Program-made: the position numbers and the translations under genes
Notes under the pieces: model-generated
The model's input: only the letters and a program-made list of their open reading frames with translations
Database searches by the model: none
Told to the model about the DNA's origin: nothing
Part shown: piece by piece, positions 17,596 through 28,165 of the stretch
Position numbering within the stretch: the stretch's first letter is position 1
How the letters are laid out: each line of letters begins with the position of its first letter
Source of the DNA: Streptococcus cristatus
GTDB lineage: Bacteria > Bacillota > Bacilli > Lactobacillales > Streptococcaceae
Length of the DNA stretch: 49,515 bases
Reading direction: 5' to 3'
NCBI RefSeq assembly: GCF_003943815.1
Contig: NZ_RJNA01000011.1
Location: 10,962 to 60,476 of the forward strand

Positions 17596-17644
17596 TTGTA
17601 AGCGCTTTTTTGATTAGTATATCAGCCTTTGGGGCAATAGTAAA
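17596..17644 (-). promoter_or_regulatory. Promoter and possible cre site of the thioesterase gene
   Basis: Minus-strand -35 TTTACT (17639-17644), a 17-bp spacer, and -10 TATACT (17616-17621). Just downstream, 17596-17610 (TTGTAAGCGCTTTTT read on the plus strand) matches the CcpA cre consensus except at one position. Carbon-catabolite control is a possibility only. Confidence 0.4.
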
Positions 17645-17772
17645 TAGAAAGCAAGGCCAATATATTTTAATTGTTGCTATAATCTGATTTTATAGAGAGC
17701 ACCTAAGTTTTCTACCTCTTTCTCGCATTAAAAATACTCATTTTCAGTCTTAATAGCCTTTCTAAAGCACAG
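17645..17772. other. Intergenic stretch, nothing convincing
   Basis: It is AT-rich, with a TATAAT on the plus strand near 17680 lacking a -35 and lacking any downstream plus-strand gene. No ORF or RNA gene is recognised. Confidence 0.3.
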
Positions 17773-17807
17773 AAAAACCAAGAAAGCCAAATCCGGCTTC
17801 TTGGTTT
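17773..17807 (-). terminator. Terminator of the aro/tyrA/ylbF operon
   Basis: Minus-strand AAACCAAGAAGCC pairs with GGCTTTCTTGGTTT (one bulge) and runs into TTTTTC. Confidence 0.85.
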
Positions 17808-17831
17808 CATTTAATCTTAGAACTTCCTCTA

Positions 17832-18167
17832 TTAGAATAGTTCCTGAATCGGTTCAAAAATAATCCGTTCAATATCAGATAAGTAGATCGAGAGCTGTTG
17901 CTGCTTGTTGAAGAAGGCTGACAAAAGCTCATTTCCTTGGATTTTATCTCCAAAACTCTGCATTTTTTCCTGAATGTCTGGAGTCGGTATTTGACCTGTT
18001 TGAGCCAGTTGCTGCAGCTCTTTCTGGAAAGCTAGGTAGTCATCAAAAATAGCTTTGGCTTCACTGTCCGCATTGATAGCCTGCTTGCTTTCTACCACAG
18101 CTTTGTACTCTGGCATTTCGCGAAGTCCTCGACTGAGTTCATTGGCTAAATCATAAATATTTGACAT
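17832..18167 (-). CDS. YlbF/YmcA (DUF964) family protein
   Basis: The 111-residue, almost wholly helical protein contains [11 protein letters not shown] and the central [19 protein letters not shown]. It belongs to the YlbF/YmcA family, whose Bacillus members form the Y-complex with YaaT that steers RNase Y. ATG 18167 has GGAG seven nt upstream; a TTG four codons earlier is rejected. It is the last gene of the aro operon, and a terminator follows. Confidence 0.85.
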   Translation of the reverse strand: MSNIYDLANELSRGLREMPEYKAVVESKQAINADSEAKAIFDDYLAFQKELQQLAQTGQIPTPDIQEKMQSFGDKIQGNELLSAFFNKQQQLSIYLSDIERIIFEPIQELF

Positions 18168-18185
18168 AGAGTTCTCCAATCTATA

Positions 18186-19292
18186 TTAGTCTACGGACAC
18201 TAGATAATCCGTATTTTCTCTTACTATTGTAGCAGATTTTTCCAAATCTTGACGATTTTTAAAGGTGATTTGTAGAATACCGTTGATATCTTCACGGTTT
18301 TCCTCGTTAATACGAATATTGACGACTGAAATTCCGCGCAGAAGCTCCAAAATACCCAAAATCGCATCTTCTTCGTCAGGTACCTCAATAAAGAGGTCAT
18401 AAAAGCTATCGACACCCGCTCGCTTATGAATTTCCATCTGCTTGCGGCTTTGCCGTCCTCGGTCAAAAAATTCCCAGATAGCTGTCTCATCCTTAGTTTT
18501 AATCACTGTGGCAACCTTGTCTAACTGATCTTTAAAATCTTCCAGCCGCTCCAAAATGGCTTCGGGATTGGTCAAGAGGATAGAGGTCCACATGCCCGGC
18601 TCACTCTCCGCAATCCGCGTCATATCGCGAAAGCCACCAGCTGCAAAAGACTGGGTCAGCTCATGCTCTTGGCTATAAGTTGCCGCTTGCTCCATCAGGC
18701 TGGAGGCTAGGATATGCGGAAAATGACTGATTTGACTGGTCACTCGGTCGTGCTCGGTTGCGTCCACTTGGATAAAGCGGGCATGGAGGCCACTCAGTAA
18801 ATCCTCCATTTCCTCGAGCGTACCAGGCTTGGTCAGGCTAGAAGGGGTGAAGATATAATAGGCATTTTCAAAGAGGTAGACATGGGCTGCCTTGGCTCCG
18901 GTCTTGTGACTTCCAGCCATAGGATGAGCACCGACAAAGCGGACGGGCTTATTCTGCAGATACTTTTCTGCAGCTGCCACAATCTCAGCCTTGGTTGATC
19001 CAGCATCTGAGATGATAACATTTTCCTTCAGGTTCAGCTCCGCTAAGTCCTTGATAAATGCTATGGTCTGCTTGATGGGCACAGCCAGAATAATCACATC
19101 AGCCAAGGGAGCAAAAGCTGCAAAATCATCCGTTACCCGGTCTACCATTCCACGTTCCAAGGCAACTCTGCGCGATTCCTCACTGCGATTGTAGCCAAGA
19201 ATCTCTATCTCAGGATGAGCTCGCCTGATGCCCAGAGCCAAGGAAGCTCCAATCAGGCCCAGACCAGCGATATAGACCGTTTTTCTCTCCAT
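18186..19292 (-). CDS. tyrA: Prephenate dehydrogenase
   Basis: The 368-residue enzyme oxidises prephenate to 4-hydroxyphenylpyruvate, the committed step to tyrosine. An N-terminal Rossmann motif GLGLIGASLALGIRR binds NAD. A central helical domain has the conserved GAHPMAGSHKTG, and a C-terminal ACT domain (about 295-360, YDLFIEVPDEEDAILGIL) is the usual site for feedback by aromatic amino acids. The start is ATG 19292 with GGAG upstream; the longer frame overlaps aroC without a ribosome-binding site. Confidence 0.94.
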   Translation of the reverse strand: MERKTVYIAGLGLIGASLALGIRRAHPEIEILGYNRSEESRRVALERGMVDRVTDDFAAFAPLADVIILAVPIKQTIAFIKDLAELNLKENVIISDAGSTKAEIVAAAEKYLQNKPVRFVGAHPMAGSHKTGAKAAHVYLFENAYYIFTPSSLTKPGTLEEMEDLLSGLHARFIQVDATEHDRVTSQISHFPHILASSLMEQAATYSQEHELTQSFAAGGFRDMTRIAESEPGMWTSILLTNPEAILERLEDFKDQLDKVATVIKTKDETAIWEFFDRGRQSRKQMEIHKRAGVDSFYDLFIEVPDEEDAILGILELLRGISVVNIRINEENREDINGILQITFKNRQDLEKSATIVRENTDYLVSVD

Positions 19293-19308
19293 GCCCTTCT
19301 CCTTACTT

Positions 19309-20475
19309 CTAAAAGTTCTTGACAAATTCCCGATGGCGGGCTACCGCATCCTTTAGTTCTTCTAAATTGTCCGAAGAAAACTTCTCTAGGACTTCGGTGG
19401 CTAAAACTGTTGCCACCACACTTTCCATGACAACACCCGCAGCTGGCAGAGCCGTAGGATCACTCCGCTCTACTGTAGCCTTATAGGGCTCGTGGGTCTC
19501 AATATCAACGCTCATCAGTGGCTTGTAAAGGGTTGGAATGGGCTTCATAACACCGCGCACCACGATTGGCTGACCATTGGTCATACCGCCCTCAAAGCCG
19601 CCTAGATTATTGGTTCTGCGAGTGAAGCCATCTTCCTCAGACCAGAGGATTTCATCCATGACTTGACTGCCCTTGAGACGACCGGCTTCAAAGCCCACAC
19701 CAAACTCAACTCCCTTGAAAGCATTGATGGACAAGACTCCTTGAGCAATCTTGGCATCTAGCTTCTTGTCCCATTGGACATAGGAGCCCAGACCGACCGG
19801 CACACCGCCAACGACAGTCTCAATGACACCACCGATGGTATCCCCGTCTTTCTTAATCTGATCAATGTAGGCCTTGATCTCTTCTTCACGCTCGGGATTG
19901 ACAATGGAAACCTCTGACTGGGCTGCTCTTTTCTTGATTTCTGATACAGTTAGATTGTCTGGAACATCAATATCAATGCCACCAAAGGTTACGATATGAC
20001 TAGCCACCTTTACACCGATTTCTTCCAGCAAACGCTTGGCTACTGATCCGACTGCTACACGCATGGTCGTTTCGCGGGCAGAAGAACGCTCTAGGGAATT
20101 TCGCAAATCGTCAAAGCGGTATTTCATACCACCAACCAAGTCCGCATGGCCAGGGCGTGGTTTGGTAATCTTGCGCAGCCCTTTTTTCTTTTCATCCACA
20201 TCTGCCACACTCATAATCTCCAGCCACTTATGATGATCCAGGTTGGTGACATTGAGGGTAATGGGACCGCCCATGGTCAAGCCATGCCGAACCCCGGACG
20301 TAATCTCGACTTGGTCGCTTTCAATCTTCATGCGGGCACCACGTCCGTACCCACCCTGACGACGCTTGAGCTCAGCATTGATATAGTCAGCGGTCAGAGG
20401 AAGACCAGCTGGCACTCCCTCAATAATAGCTGTCAGACGTGGTCCGTGGGATTCTCCTGCTGTTAAGTATCTCAT
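19309..20475 (-). CDS. aroC: Chorismate synthase
   Basis: The 388-residue FMN-dependent enzyme makes chorismate from 5-enolpyruvylshikimate-3-phosphate, the last common step of the aromatic pathway. Signatures are [20 protein letters not shown] at the N-terminus, [13 protein letters not shown] around residue 122, and the Arg/Ser-rich segment [21 protein letters not shown] lies just before ATG. The gap to the preceding aroB (89 nt) is the longest in the operon and shows no clear promoter. Confidence 0.97.
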   Translation of the reverse strand: MRYLTAGESHGPRLTAIIEGVPAGLPLTADYINAELKRRQGGYGRGARMKIESDQVEITSGVRHGLTMGGPITLNVTNLDHHKWLEIMSVADVDEKKKGLRKITKPRPGHADLVGGMKYRFDDLRNSLERSSARETTMRVAVGSVAKRLLEEIGVKVASHIVTFGGIDIDVPDNLTVSEIKKRAAQSEVSIVNPEREEEIKAYIDQIKKDGDTIGGVIETVVGGVPVGLGSYVQWDKKLDAKIAQGVLSINAFKGVEFGVGFEAGRLKGSQVMDEILWSEEDGFTRRTNNLGGFEGGMTNGQPIVVRGVMKPIPTLYKPLMSVDIETHEPYKATVERSDPTALPAAGVVMESVVATVLATEVLEKFSSDNLEELKDAVARHREFVKNF

Positions 20476-20564
20476 ACATTTCTCCTATTTCTGGGATGGA
20501 AAGAGCTGGACGGTCACTCTATTTTTATCCAAACAGTCCATTTGTCTTAAGCTCCATCTGGGAC

Positions 20565-21632
20565 TTATTTCTTCAGAAATTCTTTCATCTCTTCCAGAGG
20601 AATCTGGTGAATACTAGCCGAACCCAGCTCAGGCACCAGTACTAGTTTGATAGAGTTGCCTCTAGCCTTCTTATCATGGGTCAGGGCCTGATAGAGTGCA
20701 TTCTCATCCCAAGGCTGGTAATCTACTGGCAAGCCAAACTTCTGACACATACGGATGATGTCTTCTGTAATTCCGGCTGGCATAAGGCCTTTCTTCTCAG
20801 CGACGCGGGAAACCTGTACCATGCCAATCGCCACAGCTTCACCGTGCATGACTTTGCCATATCCTGCTGTCGCTTCAATAGCGTGCCCAATAGTATGACC
20901 GAAATTAAGATAAAGTCGGACACCATTATCCAGCTCGTCCTCGACCACAATCTTACGCTTGACATCACAGGAATGGTAGATGATGCTCTCCGCATGCTCC
21001 AAAATAGACTCTGGACTGCCATCCATTTCTGACAGCTCTTCCCAGAGTTCATTATCCTCAATCAAGCCGTACTTGACCACCTCGCCCATGCCTTCGATCA
21101 GTTCCCGCTGACCTAAAGTATGCAAGACTTCTGGGTCAATCAGAACTCCGTCAGGCTGGGTAAAGGTCCCGACCATATTCTTGGCCCAAGGGGTATTAAC
21201 ACCTGTCTTACCACCGATAGAGGAGTCCACTTGAGCTGTCAGACTGGTCGGAATCTGCACGAAATGAATGCCCCGCATATAGGTCGAAGCAACAAATCCT
21301 GCCAAATCACCAACAACGCCACCACCCAAGGCTACAATGCCATCACTACGGGTCAGACCAACCTTGACCAAAAACTCATAGGCTTTGTTGACAGTCTTTA
21401 AGTTCTTGCTAGCTTCGCCCTCCAAAAAGTCAAAGACAAAGGCCTCAAACCCAGCCGCTTCCAAGCTCAGCTTGACCCTTTCCGCATAGAGTCGAGCGAC
21501 TCGATTGTCCGTGATGATGACCACTTTCTGAGGCTGCCAAAGCTGACTCAGCCACTTTCCAGCCTGAGATAAGGCTCCTTTTTCGATGAGAATATCATAG
21601 GGATGATGGGGGAGATTTACATTCAATTTCAT
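20565..21632 (-). CDS. aroB: 3-dehydroquinate synthase
   Basis: The 355-residue NAD- and divalent-metal-dependent enzyme converts DAHP to 3-dehydroquinate. It contains the NAD-binding [14 protein letters not shown], the substrate loop [20 protein letters not shown], and metal-ligand histidines in [12 protein letters not shown] and [10 protein letters not shown]. The length is standard. It lies between aroC and aroE in the operon. Confidence 0.97.
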   Translation of the reverse strand: MKLNVNLPHHPYDILIEKGALSQAGKWLSQLWQPQKVVIITDNRVARLYAERVKLSLEAAGFEAFVFDFLEGEASKNLKTVNKAYEFLVKVGLTRSDGIVALGGGVVGDLAGFVASTYMRGIHFVQIPTSLTAQVDSSIGGKTGVNTPWAKNMVGTFTQPDGVLIDPEVLHTLGQRELIEGMGEVVKYGLIEDNELWEELSEMDGSPESILEHAESIIYHSCDVKRKIVVEDELDNGVRLYLNFGHTIGHAIEATAGYGKVMHGEAVAIGMVQVSRVAEKKGLMPAGITEDIIRMCQKFGLPVDYQPWDENALYQALTHDKKARGNSIKLVLVPELGSASIHQIPLEEMKEFLKK

Positions 21633-21684
21633 AAGCGCCTCCTTGTTTTTCCTGCTCCACCATAGAGAAGCTGAGTACGAGTGA

Positions 21685-22539
21685 CTATTTATACAGCTTT
21701 TCTAACTGCTGCCAAATTTCCTGACAAGGCATGGGTTGTCCTGTCCAAAGCTCGAAAGCTTCTGCTGCCTGATAAAGCAACATACCTAGGCCATTCACTG
21801 CCTCTACCTTCTGACTTCGAGCCCACTTTAAAAAAGGTGTTTCAAAAGGTTTATAAATCACATCCGCGACTAAAATCTGGCTAGGTAGCTGAATACTTTC
21901 AGCTAATGGCAAAGTTTTGCCATCCATACCCACACTTGTTCCATTGACCAGAAGATCTGACTGGTTGATTTTCTCCTGCAAAGTAGCCGAGTCTTCTAAG
22001 TTCAACACCTGAATCCTACTCTTAGTCTGGCAGCTGATAACTGCCATCTTGCTGACAGTCTTATTATGGGAAGACTGCCGAGTAAAGACAAAGATTTCTT
22101 CTGCCTGATCCAAAGCTGCTTGAGCGATAATAGCTGTCGCCGCTCCGCCGGCACCTAAAATGGTCATTTTTTTGCCCTGAATAGCAAAAGACGGCAAGCT
22201 CTTAAAAAATCCCTTGCCATCCATATTATATCCTATCAATGTACCATTTTTATTCACCACTGTATTCACAGCCCCGATAAGACGGGCACTGGGAGCCAAT
22301 TCATCAAGATATTGGATGACTTCCTGCTTGTAGGGCATTGACAAATTTATCCCAAACATATTATACCTTTGGATATTAGCAACAGTCGCTTCTAAATCCT
22401 CTGCTTCAATTTCCAAAGCAAGGTAGACACCGTTGACAGCAGTCTTCTCAAAGGCTGTATTATGAATAAATGGTGAAATGCTGTGCTTAATCGGCTTAGC
22501 AACCACTGCAGCTAGACGAGTATGGCCATCAATTTTCAT
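21685..22539 (-). CDS. aroE: Shikimate dehydrogenase
   Basis: The 284-residue NADP-dependent enzyme reduces 3-dehydroshikimate to shikimate. The substrate-binding N-terminus has [13 protein letters not shown], the catalytic Lys is in SMPYKQEV, and the catalytic Asp is in YNMDGKGF. The cofactor loop is GAGGAATAI, and the distal Gln is in [11 protein letters not shown]. The start overlaps the aroD stop by 11 nt. Confidence 0.96.
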   Translation of the reverse strand: MKIDGHTRLAAVVAKPIKHSISPFIHNTAFEKTAVNGVYLALEIEAEDLEATVANIQRYNMFGINLSMPYKQEVIQYLDELAPSARLIGAVNTVVNKNGTLIGYNMDGKGFFKSLPSFAIQGKKMTILGAGGAATAIIAQAALDQAEEIFVFTRQSSHNKTVSKMAVISCQTKSRIQVLNLEDSATLQEKINQSDLLVNGTSVGMDGKTLPLAESIQLPSQILVADVIYKPFETPFLKWARSQKVEAVNGLGMLLYQAAEAFELWTGQPMPCQEIWQQLEKLYK

Positions 22540-23206
22540 TTAAAATCTCCCGAACAACCTTCATGTTTGCGAGGGAAACCTGGCCTGGTGCACTCGGCTG
22601 TTCAACACTGGCAAAAGACCAGCTCGAACCTGTCAAATCTGCAGCTAAGCGAGAAATCTTTCCGACTTTCCCCATAGAAATCGTCACATACTCTTGCTCA
22701 GGATTCAAAATCTTAAATCCACGAGTGTAGTTCATCAGATCCAAGACATCCTGCTCATTATGCGCCATGACAGAAACTTTGACCACTTTTGGTGCCAAAC
22801 TCGTCAATTCTGACAAAATTTCCATCATATTTTCAGGCGTTTCCTCAAAATTATGATAACTGAGAACTAAATTTGGAAACTCGAGCATTTCTTCAAATTT
22901 ATCTTTATGCGAATAGTATTCAAAATCAACATAGTCTGGCGAATAAAAATTTGCTACTTCTTTGATAAGAGCAACATATTCATCATCTGACAGATCAATT
23001 TCGCCACCTTCTCCGCGACTTCGCAGCGTGAAAAGCAATTCACGTCCAGCAAATTTCTCGAAAATAGCAGGAGCAACGTTCAGAATGCTCTCTTTAGGCA
23101 AAAAGTCCGCGCGCCATTCGATAATGTCAGCATCATCATAACGACTCACATCGATAGCTTTAGCTTCTTCTAAATTTCTGGGCATGATTGAAACGACTAA
23201 TTTCAT
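22529..23206 (-). CDS. aroD: 3-dehydroquinate dehydratase, type I
   Basis: The 225-residue (beta/alpha)8 enzyme dehydrates 3-dehydroquinate by a Schiff base. The catalytic His is in [10 protein letters not shown] and the Schiff-base Lys is in [20 protein letters not shown] is the conserved Glu/Arg substrate site near the N-terminus. ATGA overlap with the upstream methyltransferase stop shows translational coupling. Confidence 0.96.
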   Translation of the reverse strand: MKLVVSIMPRNLEEAKAIDVSRYDDADIIEWRADFLPKESILNVAPAIFEKFAGRELLFTLRSRGEGGEIDLSDDEYVALIKEVANFYSPDYVDFEYYSHKDKFEEMLEFPNLVLSYHNFEETPENMMEILSELTSLAPKVVKVSVMAHNEQDVLDLMNYTRGFKILNPEQEYVTISMGKVGKISRLAADLTGSSWSFASVEQPSAPGQVSLANMKVVREILNEN

Positions 23207-24366
23207 TTGTCCACCTTAATGGTAAATACCTTGAGGTAGTTACTATTCTCATCTTTCTTATTGTATACAAAGTCTGCTGGTAGGCCATATTCCGCCAGAT
23301 AGCGGTGAGGAACTCCTGCAAATCCTTTTTCAATTTCTTTTTTAAACTTACTTTTAGAGACATTAGCTGCATTGGTCGAGAGAATCAATGTTCCTTTTGG
23401 ACTCAGAATTTCCAAAGCCTGAGCCACCAAACGATGGTAATCTTTCGCAGCAGAGAAGGTCTGCTTTTTATTGCGAGCAAAGCTCGGCGGATCTAGGACA
23501 ATCACATCATACTTCAACTCGTGACGCTTGGCGTATTTGAAGTAATCAAAGACATCCATAACCACGAAACGATGGGGCTCTAAATCCAAACCATTGGCTT
23601 CAAAATGCGCCTGGGAAAGCTCGCGACTACGCTTGGCCAAATCCACCGAAGTTGTTTGACTGGCACCGCCCATGGCAGCTGCCACTGAGAAAGCCGCTGT
23701 ATAAGAAAACATATTGAGCAGGCTTTTTCCGCTAGCTAAGCCATCAACCAGACTTCCCCGCACCTCGTGCTGATCCAGAAAAATCCCAGTCATCAGGCCA
23801 TCATTCATGAAGACTTGATAGCGCACGCCATTCTCCAAAACCGTAAAATAGGCTGGCGCTTCTGCTCCGTAGAGATGGGCAGACTCATAGTCTAAGCCCT
23901 TGAAGCGAATCTTCTCGTAAGCTCCAGCGACCTCAGGAAAGACCTGCTGGAATGCAGCCACTATCTGGTCCTTGATTGAAAAAACAAAGGAATTGTACCA
24001 AGAGAAAACGGCATATTTCTCGTAGATATCAACCGTAAAACCGCCAAAACCATCACCTTCTTGGTTAAAGAGGCGATAGGCTGTCGTATCCTCCGCATGA
24101 CGGTAATAGAAACGCTTGTCTTTAGCTTTTTCAAACAAATGCTGAAAGAAAGCTGAGTTCAGCTCTACCTTAGCATAGGAAATCAGCCAGCCAAGTCCCT
24201 TATTTTGCAAGGAGAGATAAGCCGTTCCCAAGAACTTCCCCTGCTGACTATGCAATTCCACACATTGATCGGTGAGCGAAAGAGTTGGAAAATCATTCTT
24301 ATCTAGAACTAAAATTCCTTTTCTCAACTTTTCCTCTGTCTGTTTATTAACAGTAAGTTTCTTCAT
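23203..24366 (-). CDS. RlmI-like class I SAM-dependent rRNA methyltransferase
   Basis: The 387-residue protein has an N-terminal PUA-like domain (about 1-75, [15 protein letters not shown]) and a C-terminal Rossmann methyltransferase domain with [19 protein letters not shown], and the catalytic-region motif [12 protein letters not shown]. It is of the RlmI/YwbD type, which makes m5C in 23S rRNA; the target here is inferred. It is the first gene of the aro operon. The start is taken at ATG 24366, eight nt after a strong -10 and without a ribosome-binding site. Upstream in-frame codons overlap or precede the promoter. Confidence 0.85.
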   Translation of the reverse strand: MKKLTVNKQTEEKLRKGILVLDKNDFPTLSLTDQCVELHSQQGKFLGTAYLSLQNKGLGWLISYAKVELNSAFFQHLFEKAKDKRFYYRHAEDTTAYRLFNQEGDGFGGFTVDIYEKYAVFSWYNSFVFSIKDQIVAAFQQVFPEVAGAYEKIRFKGLDYESAHLYGAEAPAYFTVLENGVRYQVFMNDGLMTGIFLDQHEVRGSLVDGLASGKSLLNMFSYTAAFSVAAAMGGASQTTSVDLAKRSRELSQAHFEANGLDLEPHRFVVMDVFDYFKYAKRHELKYDVIVLDPPSFARNKKQTFSAAKDYHRLVAQALEILSPKGTLILSTNAANVSKSKFKKEIEKGFAGVPHRYLAEYGLPADFVYNKKDENSNYLKVFTIKVDK

Positions 24367-24373
24367 AAGCATT

Positions 24374-24402
24374 ATTATACCAAATATTGTGAAAATTCTC
24401 AA
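24374..24402 (-). promoter_or_regulatory. Promoter of the methyltransferase-aro-tyrA-ylbF operon
   Basis: Minus-strand -35 TTGAGA (24397-24402), a 17-bp spacer ending in TGG (extended -10), and TATAAT (24374-24379). The start would fall at or one base before the ATG. Confidence 0.8.
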
Positions 24403-24622
24403 AGCATATTTATTATTTTCACATAATACTTGTTTTATATAGAAGAAATTTCCAACATTTGCTATCATAAAAGTCCACCCTATCAGTCGGATTTTCGATC
24501 AAGAATTTTCCTATTTCCACTTTCTATTAAAATTAACAGAAGAAGATATACTCTTTATTGTTTTACAAATAAAATAAACTAAGCACTAATTCACCTCAAT
24601 TTTTCCTCAACTTGAAAAATTG

Positions 24623-24631
24623 TGATATACT
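24623..24631 (+). promoter_or_regulatory. Extended -10 promoter of the LtaS-like gene
   Basis: TGATATACT on the plus strand, with no clear -35. Predicted start near 24638, 40 nt before the GTG codon. The rest of 24403-24622 is AT-rich with no gene. Confidence 0.5.
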
Positions 24632-24677
24632 TAGAAGAAGAGAATTTTTAGGAAATAAGACAAGGAAGTACCTTTCT

Positions 24678-26879
24678 GTGAAAAAAACAACCAAGAATTT
24701 ACTCAATTTTATGAGTACAAGGCTCGGTTTCGTCTTGAGCTTGCTCACGATTTATTGGTTAAAAACCATGTGGGCTTATACTGTTGATTTTAATTTAGAT
24801 ATTCAAGGAGCCTATCAGATTTTTCTGGCTCTGATTAACCCTTTCCCCATCGGCCTTTTGCTGATTGGACTCGCTCTTTATATCAAACCGACCAAGCTTT
24901 TTTATTGTGTCAGCACGGCTATCTACATCTTGCTTTTTGTCTGGTTGGTCTCAAACTCCATCTACTATCGTGAGTTTACCGACTTTGTGACAGTCAATAC
25001 TATGTTGGCCTCCAGCAAGGTGTCTGCAGGTCTCGGAGCAGCAGCCATGGAGCTCTTCCGCCCTTGGGATGCCATCTATATCATAGACTTCCCAATTCTA
25101 GGCTGGCTTTTTTATAAAAAGTATATTCGCTTGGACCATCGTACTTTTAATATCCGCGCCAGCTTTGCCGTGACATCCCTGTCAGCTATGCTCTTTTCAG
25201 CCAATCTTTTCCTAGCAGAAATTGATCGTCCAGAGCTCCTGACACGCGGATTTTCAAATTACTATGTCGTTCGTGCGCTCGGACTCCCTGCCTTCCTCGG
25301 CTACAGTGCTAATCAAACTTATAGCGCTAATAAAGAGCGTTCCAAAGCCTCTGCCAAGGATCTGGAGCCCGTTGAACAATATATCCAAGCTCACTATGCC
25401 GAGCCAAACTCTGAATACTACGGCATTGCCAAGGGACGCAATGTATTCTATATCCACTTGGAGAGCTTCCAGCAGTTTCTGATTGACTATAAACTGCAGA
25501 TGGATGGCAAGGAATACGAAGTTACGCCATTCCTCAACTCGCTTTACCACTCCAACTCTACTTTGGCCTTTTCAAATATCTTTAACCAGGTCAAGGCTGG
25601 AAAGACTTCCGACGCAGAAACTATGATTGAAACAGGGCTCTTTGGTCTCAACCAAGGCTCCTTCATGGTCAACTACGGCGGTACCAATACCCAGCAGGCA
25701 GCACCTTTTATCCTGTCAAAAAATGGAGATTACACATCTGCTGTTTTCCATGGAAATACAGGTAGCTTCTGGAACCGTAACACTGCCTATAAGCAATGGG
25801 GCTATAACTATTTCTTCGATGCGTCTTACTTTACCAAGCAAGATGAGACCAACTCCTTCCAGTATGGCTTGAACGATAAGATTATGTTCAAAGATTCCAT
25901 CAAGTATCTGGAACATTTGCAGCAGCCTTTCTATGCCAAATACATCACCGTCTCCAATCACTATCCTTATACAACCAGTCTGATTGGCGATGAGATTGGT
26001 TTCCCACTGGCAGATACCAAAGACGAAACCATCAATGGCTACTTTGCAACAGCAAACTACCTCGACTCAGCTGTCAAAGCCTTCTTTGACTACCTCAAAG
26101 AAGCTGGACTGTATGAAAATTCAATTATCGTCCTTTACGGCGACCACTATGGAATTTCTAACTCCCGTAATCCTGCTCTGGCACCTTTAATCAATAAAAA
26201 TTCTGAGACTTGGTCTAGTTATGACAATGCCATGTTGCAGAGAGTACCATACATGGTCGTGATACCTGGGATGGAAAAAGGAAAAATCATCGATACCTTT
26301 GGCGGGCAAATCGATATGCTGCCAACCTTGGAGCATTTATTGGGGATTGACTCAAAAAATTACCTTCAAGTCGGACAAGACCTCCTCTCACCTCAGCACC
26401 AGCAAATCGTCACTTTCCGCTCAACCAATAACTTTGTAACACCAAAATACACAAGTTATAGCGGCCGTATCTACAACACACAAACTGGAGAGGAAATCAC
26501 ACTGCCAGACGAGTCAACAACGGCTGAACTAGAAGCTATCCGAACAGCAGCCAATACACAACTGAAGATGAGCGACGCTATTCAGACAGGAGACTTATTC
26601 CGCTTTTACACAGGTAATGACCTAGGAAAAGTCAATCCTGATGACTACAACTACATCAACTCTTTCAAGGCTCTCAAAGCCATCGAAAAAGAAAAAGGCA
26701 ATCAATCGGCCAGCCTTTATTCAAAACGTGGCGGTGTGTCCTCTGTGGATCTCTTTAATTCACCAAGTTATCGAGCACTTCACCCCGAACAATTTCACTC
26801 TAGCACTAACAGCGAAGAAGGAACTAGTGGAGAGTCCTCCAGCTCTTCTAGCTCCTCAAGTTCAAGTGCCAGTCCCTAA
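24678..26879 (+). CDS. LTA synthase family (LtaS-like) phosphoglycerol transferase with Ser-rich tail
   Basis: The 733-residue membrane protein has about five N-terminal spans (first 210 residues) and a large extracytoplasmic alkaline-phosphatase/sulfatase-fold domain. The catalytic Thr is in GKTSDAETMIETGLFGL, preceded by the metal-site Glu in IHLESFQQF; the second metal site is VLYGDHYGIS. By family it polymerises glycerol phosphate from phosphatidylglycerol for lipoteichoic acid. The start is GTG 24678, with AAGGAAG nine nt upstream; the longer TTG-initiated frame begins inside the promoter. The last 25 or so residues are a Ser/Glu/Gly-rich run absent from typical LtaS. Whether it is the main LtaS or a paralogue is not decided. 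Confidence 0.85.
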   Translation: MKKTTKNLLNFMSTRLGFVLSLLTIYWLKTMWAYTVDFNLDIQGAYQIFLALINPFPIGLLLIGLALYIKPTKLFYCVSTAIYILLFVWLVSNSIYYREFTDFVTVNTMLASSKVSAGLGAAAMELFRPWDAIYIIDFPILGWLFYKKYIRLDHRTFNIRASFAVTSLSAMLFSANLFLAEIDRPELLTRGFSNYYVVRALGLPAFLGYSANQTYSANKERSKASAKDLEPVEQYIQAHYAEPNSEYYGIAKGRNVFYIHLESFQQFLIDYKLQMDGKEYEVTPFLNSLYHSNSTLAFSNIFNQVKAGKTSDAETMIETGLFGLNQGSFMVNYGGTNTQQAAPFILSKNGDYTSAVFHGNTGSFWNRNTAYKQWGYNYFFDASYFTKQDETNSFQYGLNDKIMFKDSIKYLEHLQQPFYAKYITVSNHYPYTTSLIGDEIGFPLADTKDETINGYFATANYLDSAVKAFFDYLKEAGLYENSIIVLYGDHYGISNSRNPALAPLINKNSETWSSYDNAMLQRVPYMVVIPGMEKGKIIDTFGGQIDMLPTLEHLLGIDSKNYLQVGQDLLSPQHQQIVTFRSTNNFVTPKYTSYSGRIYNTQTGEEITLPDESTTAELEAIRTAANTQLKMSDAIQTGDLFRFYTGNDLGKVNPDDYNYINSFKALKAIEKEKGNQSASLYSKRGGVSSVDLFNSPSYRALHPEQFHSSTNSEEGTSGESSSSSSSSSSSASP

Positions 26880-26898
26880 TCTATGAATGATGCTACTC

Positions 26899-26942
26899 AA
26901 CTCTTCCTAAAGCATTGAAAAATGTTTTGGGGAGAGTTTTTC
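26899..26942 (+). terminator. Terminator after the LtaS-like gene
   Basis: ACTCTTCC and AAGCATT arms pair with AATGTTTT and GGGGAGAGT around a GAAA loop, followed by TTTTTC. It is intact, so the IS remnant begins beyond it. Confidence 0.8.
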
Positions 26943-26943
26943 T

Positions 26944-28165
26944 TGTGCACTTAATTTGACAATTCAAGGCACAAAAAAGATTGAAGAGGTGAGCCACAAA
27001 GCCTGTCTTCAATCTAGATTATCCTGCTCCTAAATGCTCTCACTGCCAAGGAAAAATGGCTAAATATGACTTCCAAAAAGAATCGAAAATTCCCTATCTA
27101 GAGTGTGTGGGATGCAAAACGCTGATTCGGTTAAAGAAACGCCGTTTCCGCTGTAAAGTCTGTCGGAAAATGGCTATCGCTGAGACTTCCTTAGTCAAGA
27201 AAAATCACCAAATCGCAACCATCGTCAAGCAAAAAATCGCTCAAAAACTAATTGAGAAAGTCCCTATGACAGCTATCGCTGAAAGCTTAGCTGTCTCCAC
27301 GTCCACAGTCATTCGCAAACTGAAAGAATTCAAGTTCAAGACTGACCTCAACTACCTTCCAGAACACATGTCTTGGGATGAATACAGCTTCAAGAAGGGC
27401 AAAATGAGCTTCATTGCACAGGATTTCGATTCAAGAAGGATTATAGCTATCTTAGATGGACGGACACAAGTGACCATTCGCAATCACTTCCTACGCTATT
27501 CCAGACAGGTGAGAAGTCGCGTCAAGGTCATTACTATGGACATGTTTAGCCCTTACTACGATATTGCCAGAAAACTATTTCCTTCTGCTAAAATCGTCTT
27601 CGACCGCTTTCACATTGTACAACATCTTAGCCGGGCTATGAAACGTCTTCGCATCCAAATCATGAATCAGTTGGATAGAAAATCACACGAATACAAGGCA
27701 CTCAAACGCTACTGGAAACTCAGCCAACAAGATAGTCGAAAACTCAGCCATAAACGCTTTTATCGCCCAACTTTTCGCATGCATTTGACCAACAAAGAGA
27801 TTCTCAAAAGGCTTCTCTCTTACTCTCAAGAACTCAGAGAGCACTATGAAATCTACCAACTCTTACTTTTTCATTTTCAAGAGAAACAGGCTGATCATTT
27901 CTTTGGTCTTATTGAAGAAACCATTTCTTGTGTAAATCCTATCTTTCAGACTGTTTTTAAAACCTTTTTGAAAGAGAAGGACAAGATCATGAACGCACTG
28001 GAACTGCCCTACTCAAACGCAAAACTAGAAGCTACTAATAATCACATCAAAGTCATCAAGCGAAATGCTTTTGGATTTCGGAACTTTGACAACTTTAAAT
28101 CTAGAATCCTCATCGCTTTGAATATCAAAAAGAAGAGAACAAATCTTGTCCTCTCCAGGGTATGA
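26944..28165 (+). pseudogene. ISL3-family transposase, truncated and frameshifted
   Basis: The largest open part, from ATG 27056, gives 369 residues, but homology of the ISL3 type extends upstream in the same frame (LDYPAPKCSHCQGKM, with zinc-ribbon cysteines). It then jumps by one base near 27000 into another frame (LTIQGTKKIEEVSHK). A single extra base in the GCCTG region explains the shift. The first residues of a normal roughly 418-residue ISL3 transposase are missing. The rest is intact: zinc-ribbon CVGC/CKVC, a helix-turn-helix (AIAESLAVSTSTVIRKL) and the DDE-type core with MSWDEYSF, FDRFHIVQHL and LEATNNHIK. Probably inactive. Confidence 0.8.

Noticed and set aside
24403..24622. T-box or riboswitch before the aro operon or the LtaS-like gene
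   Set aside because: No T-box core, specifier stem or terminator is present; the aro operon promoter lies directly at the first start codon.
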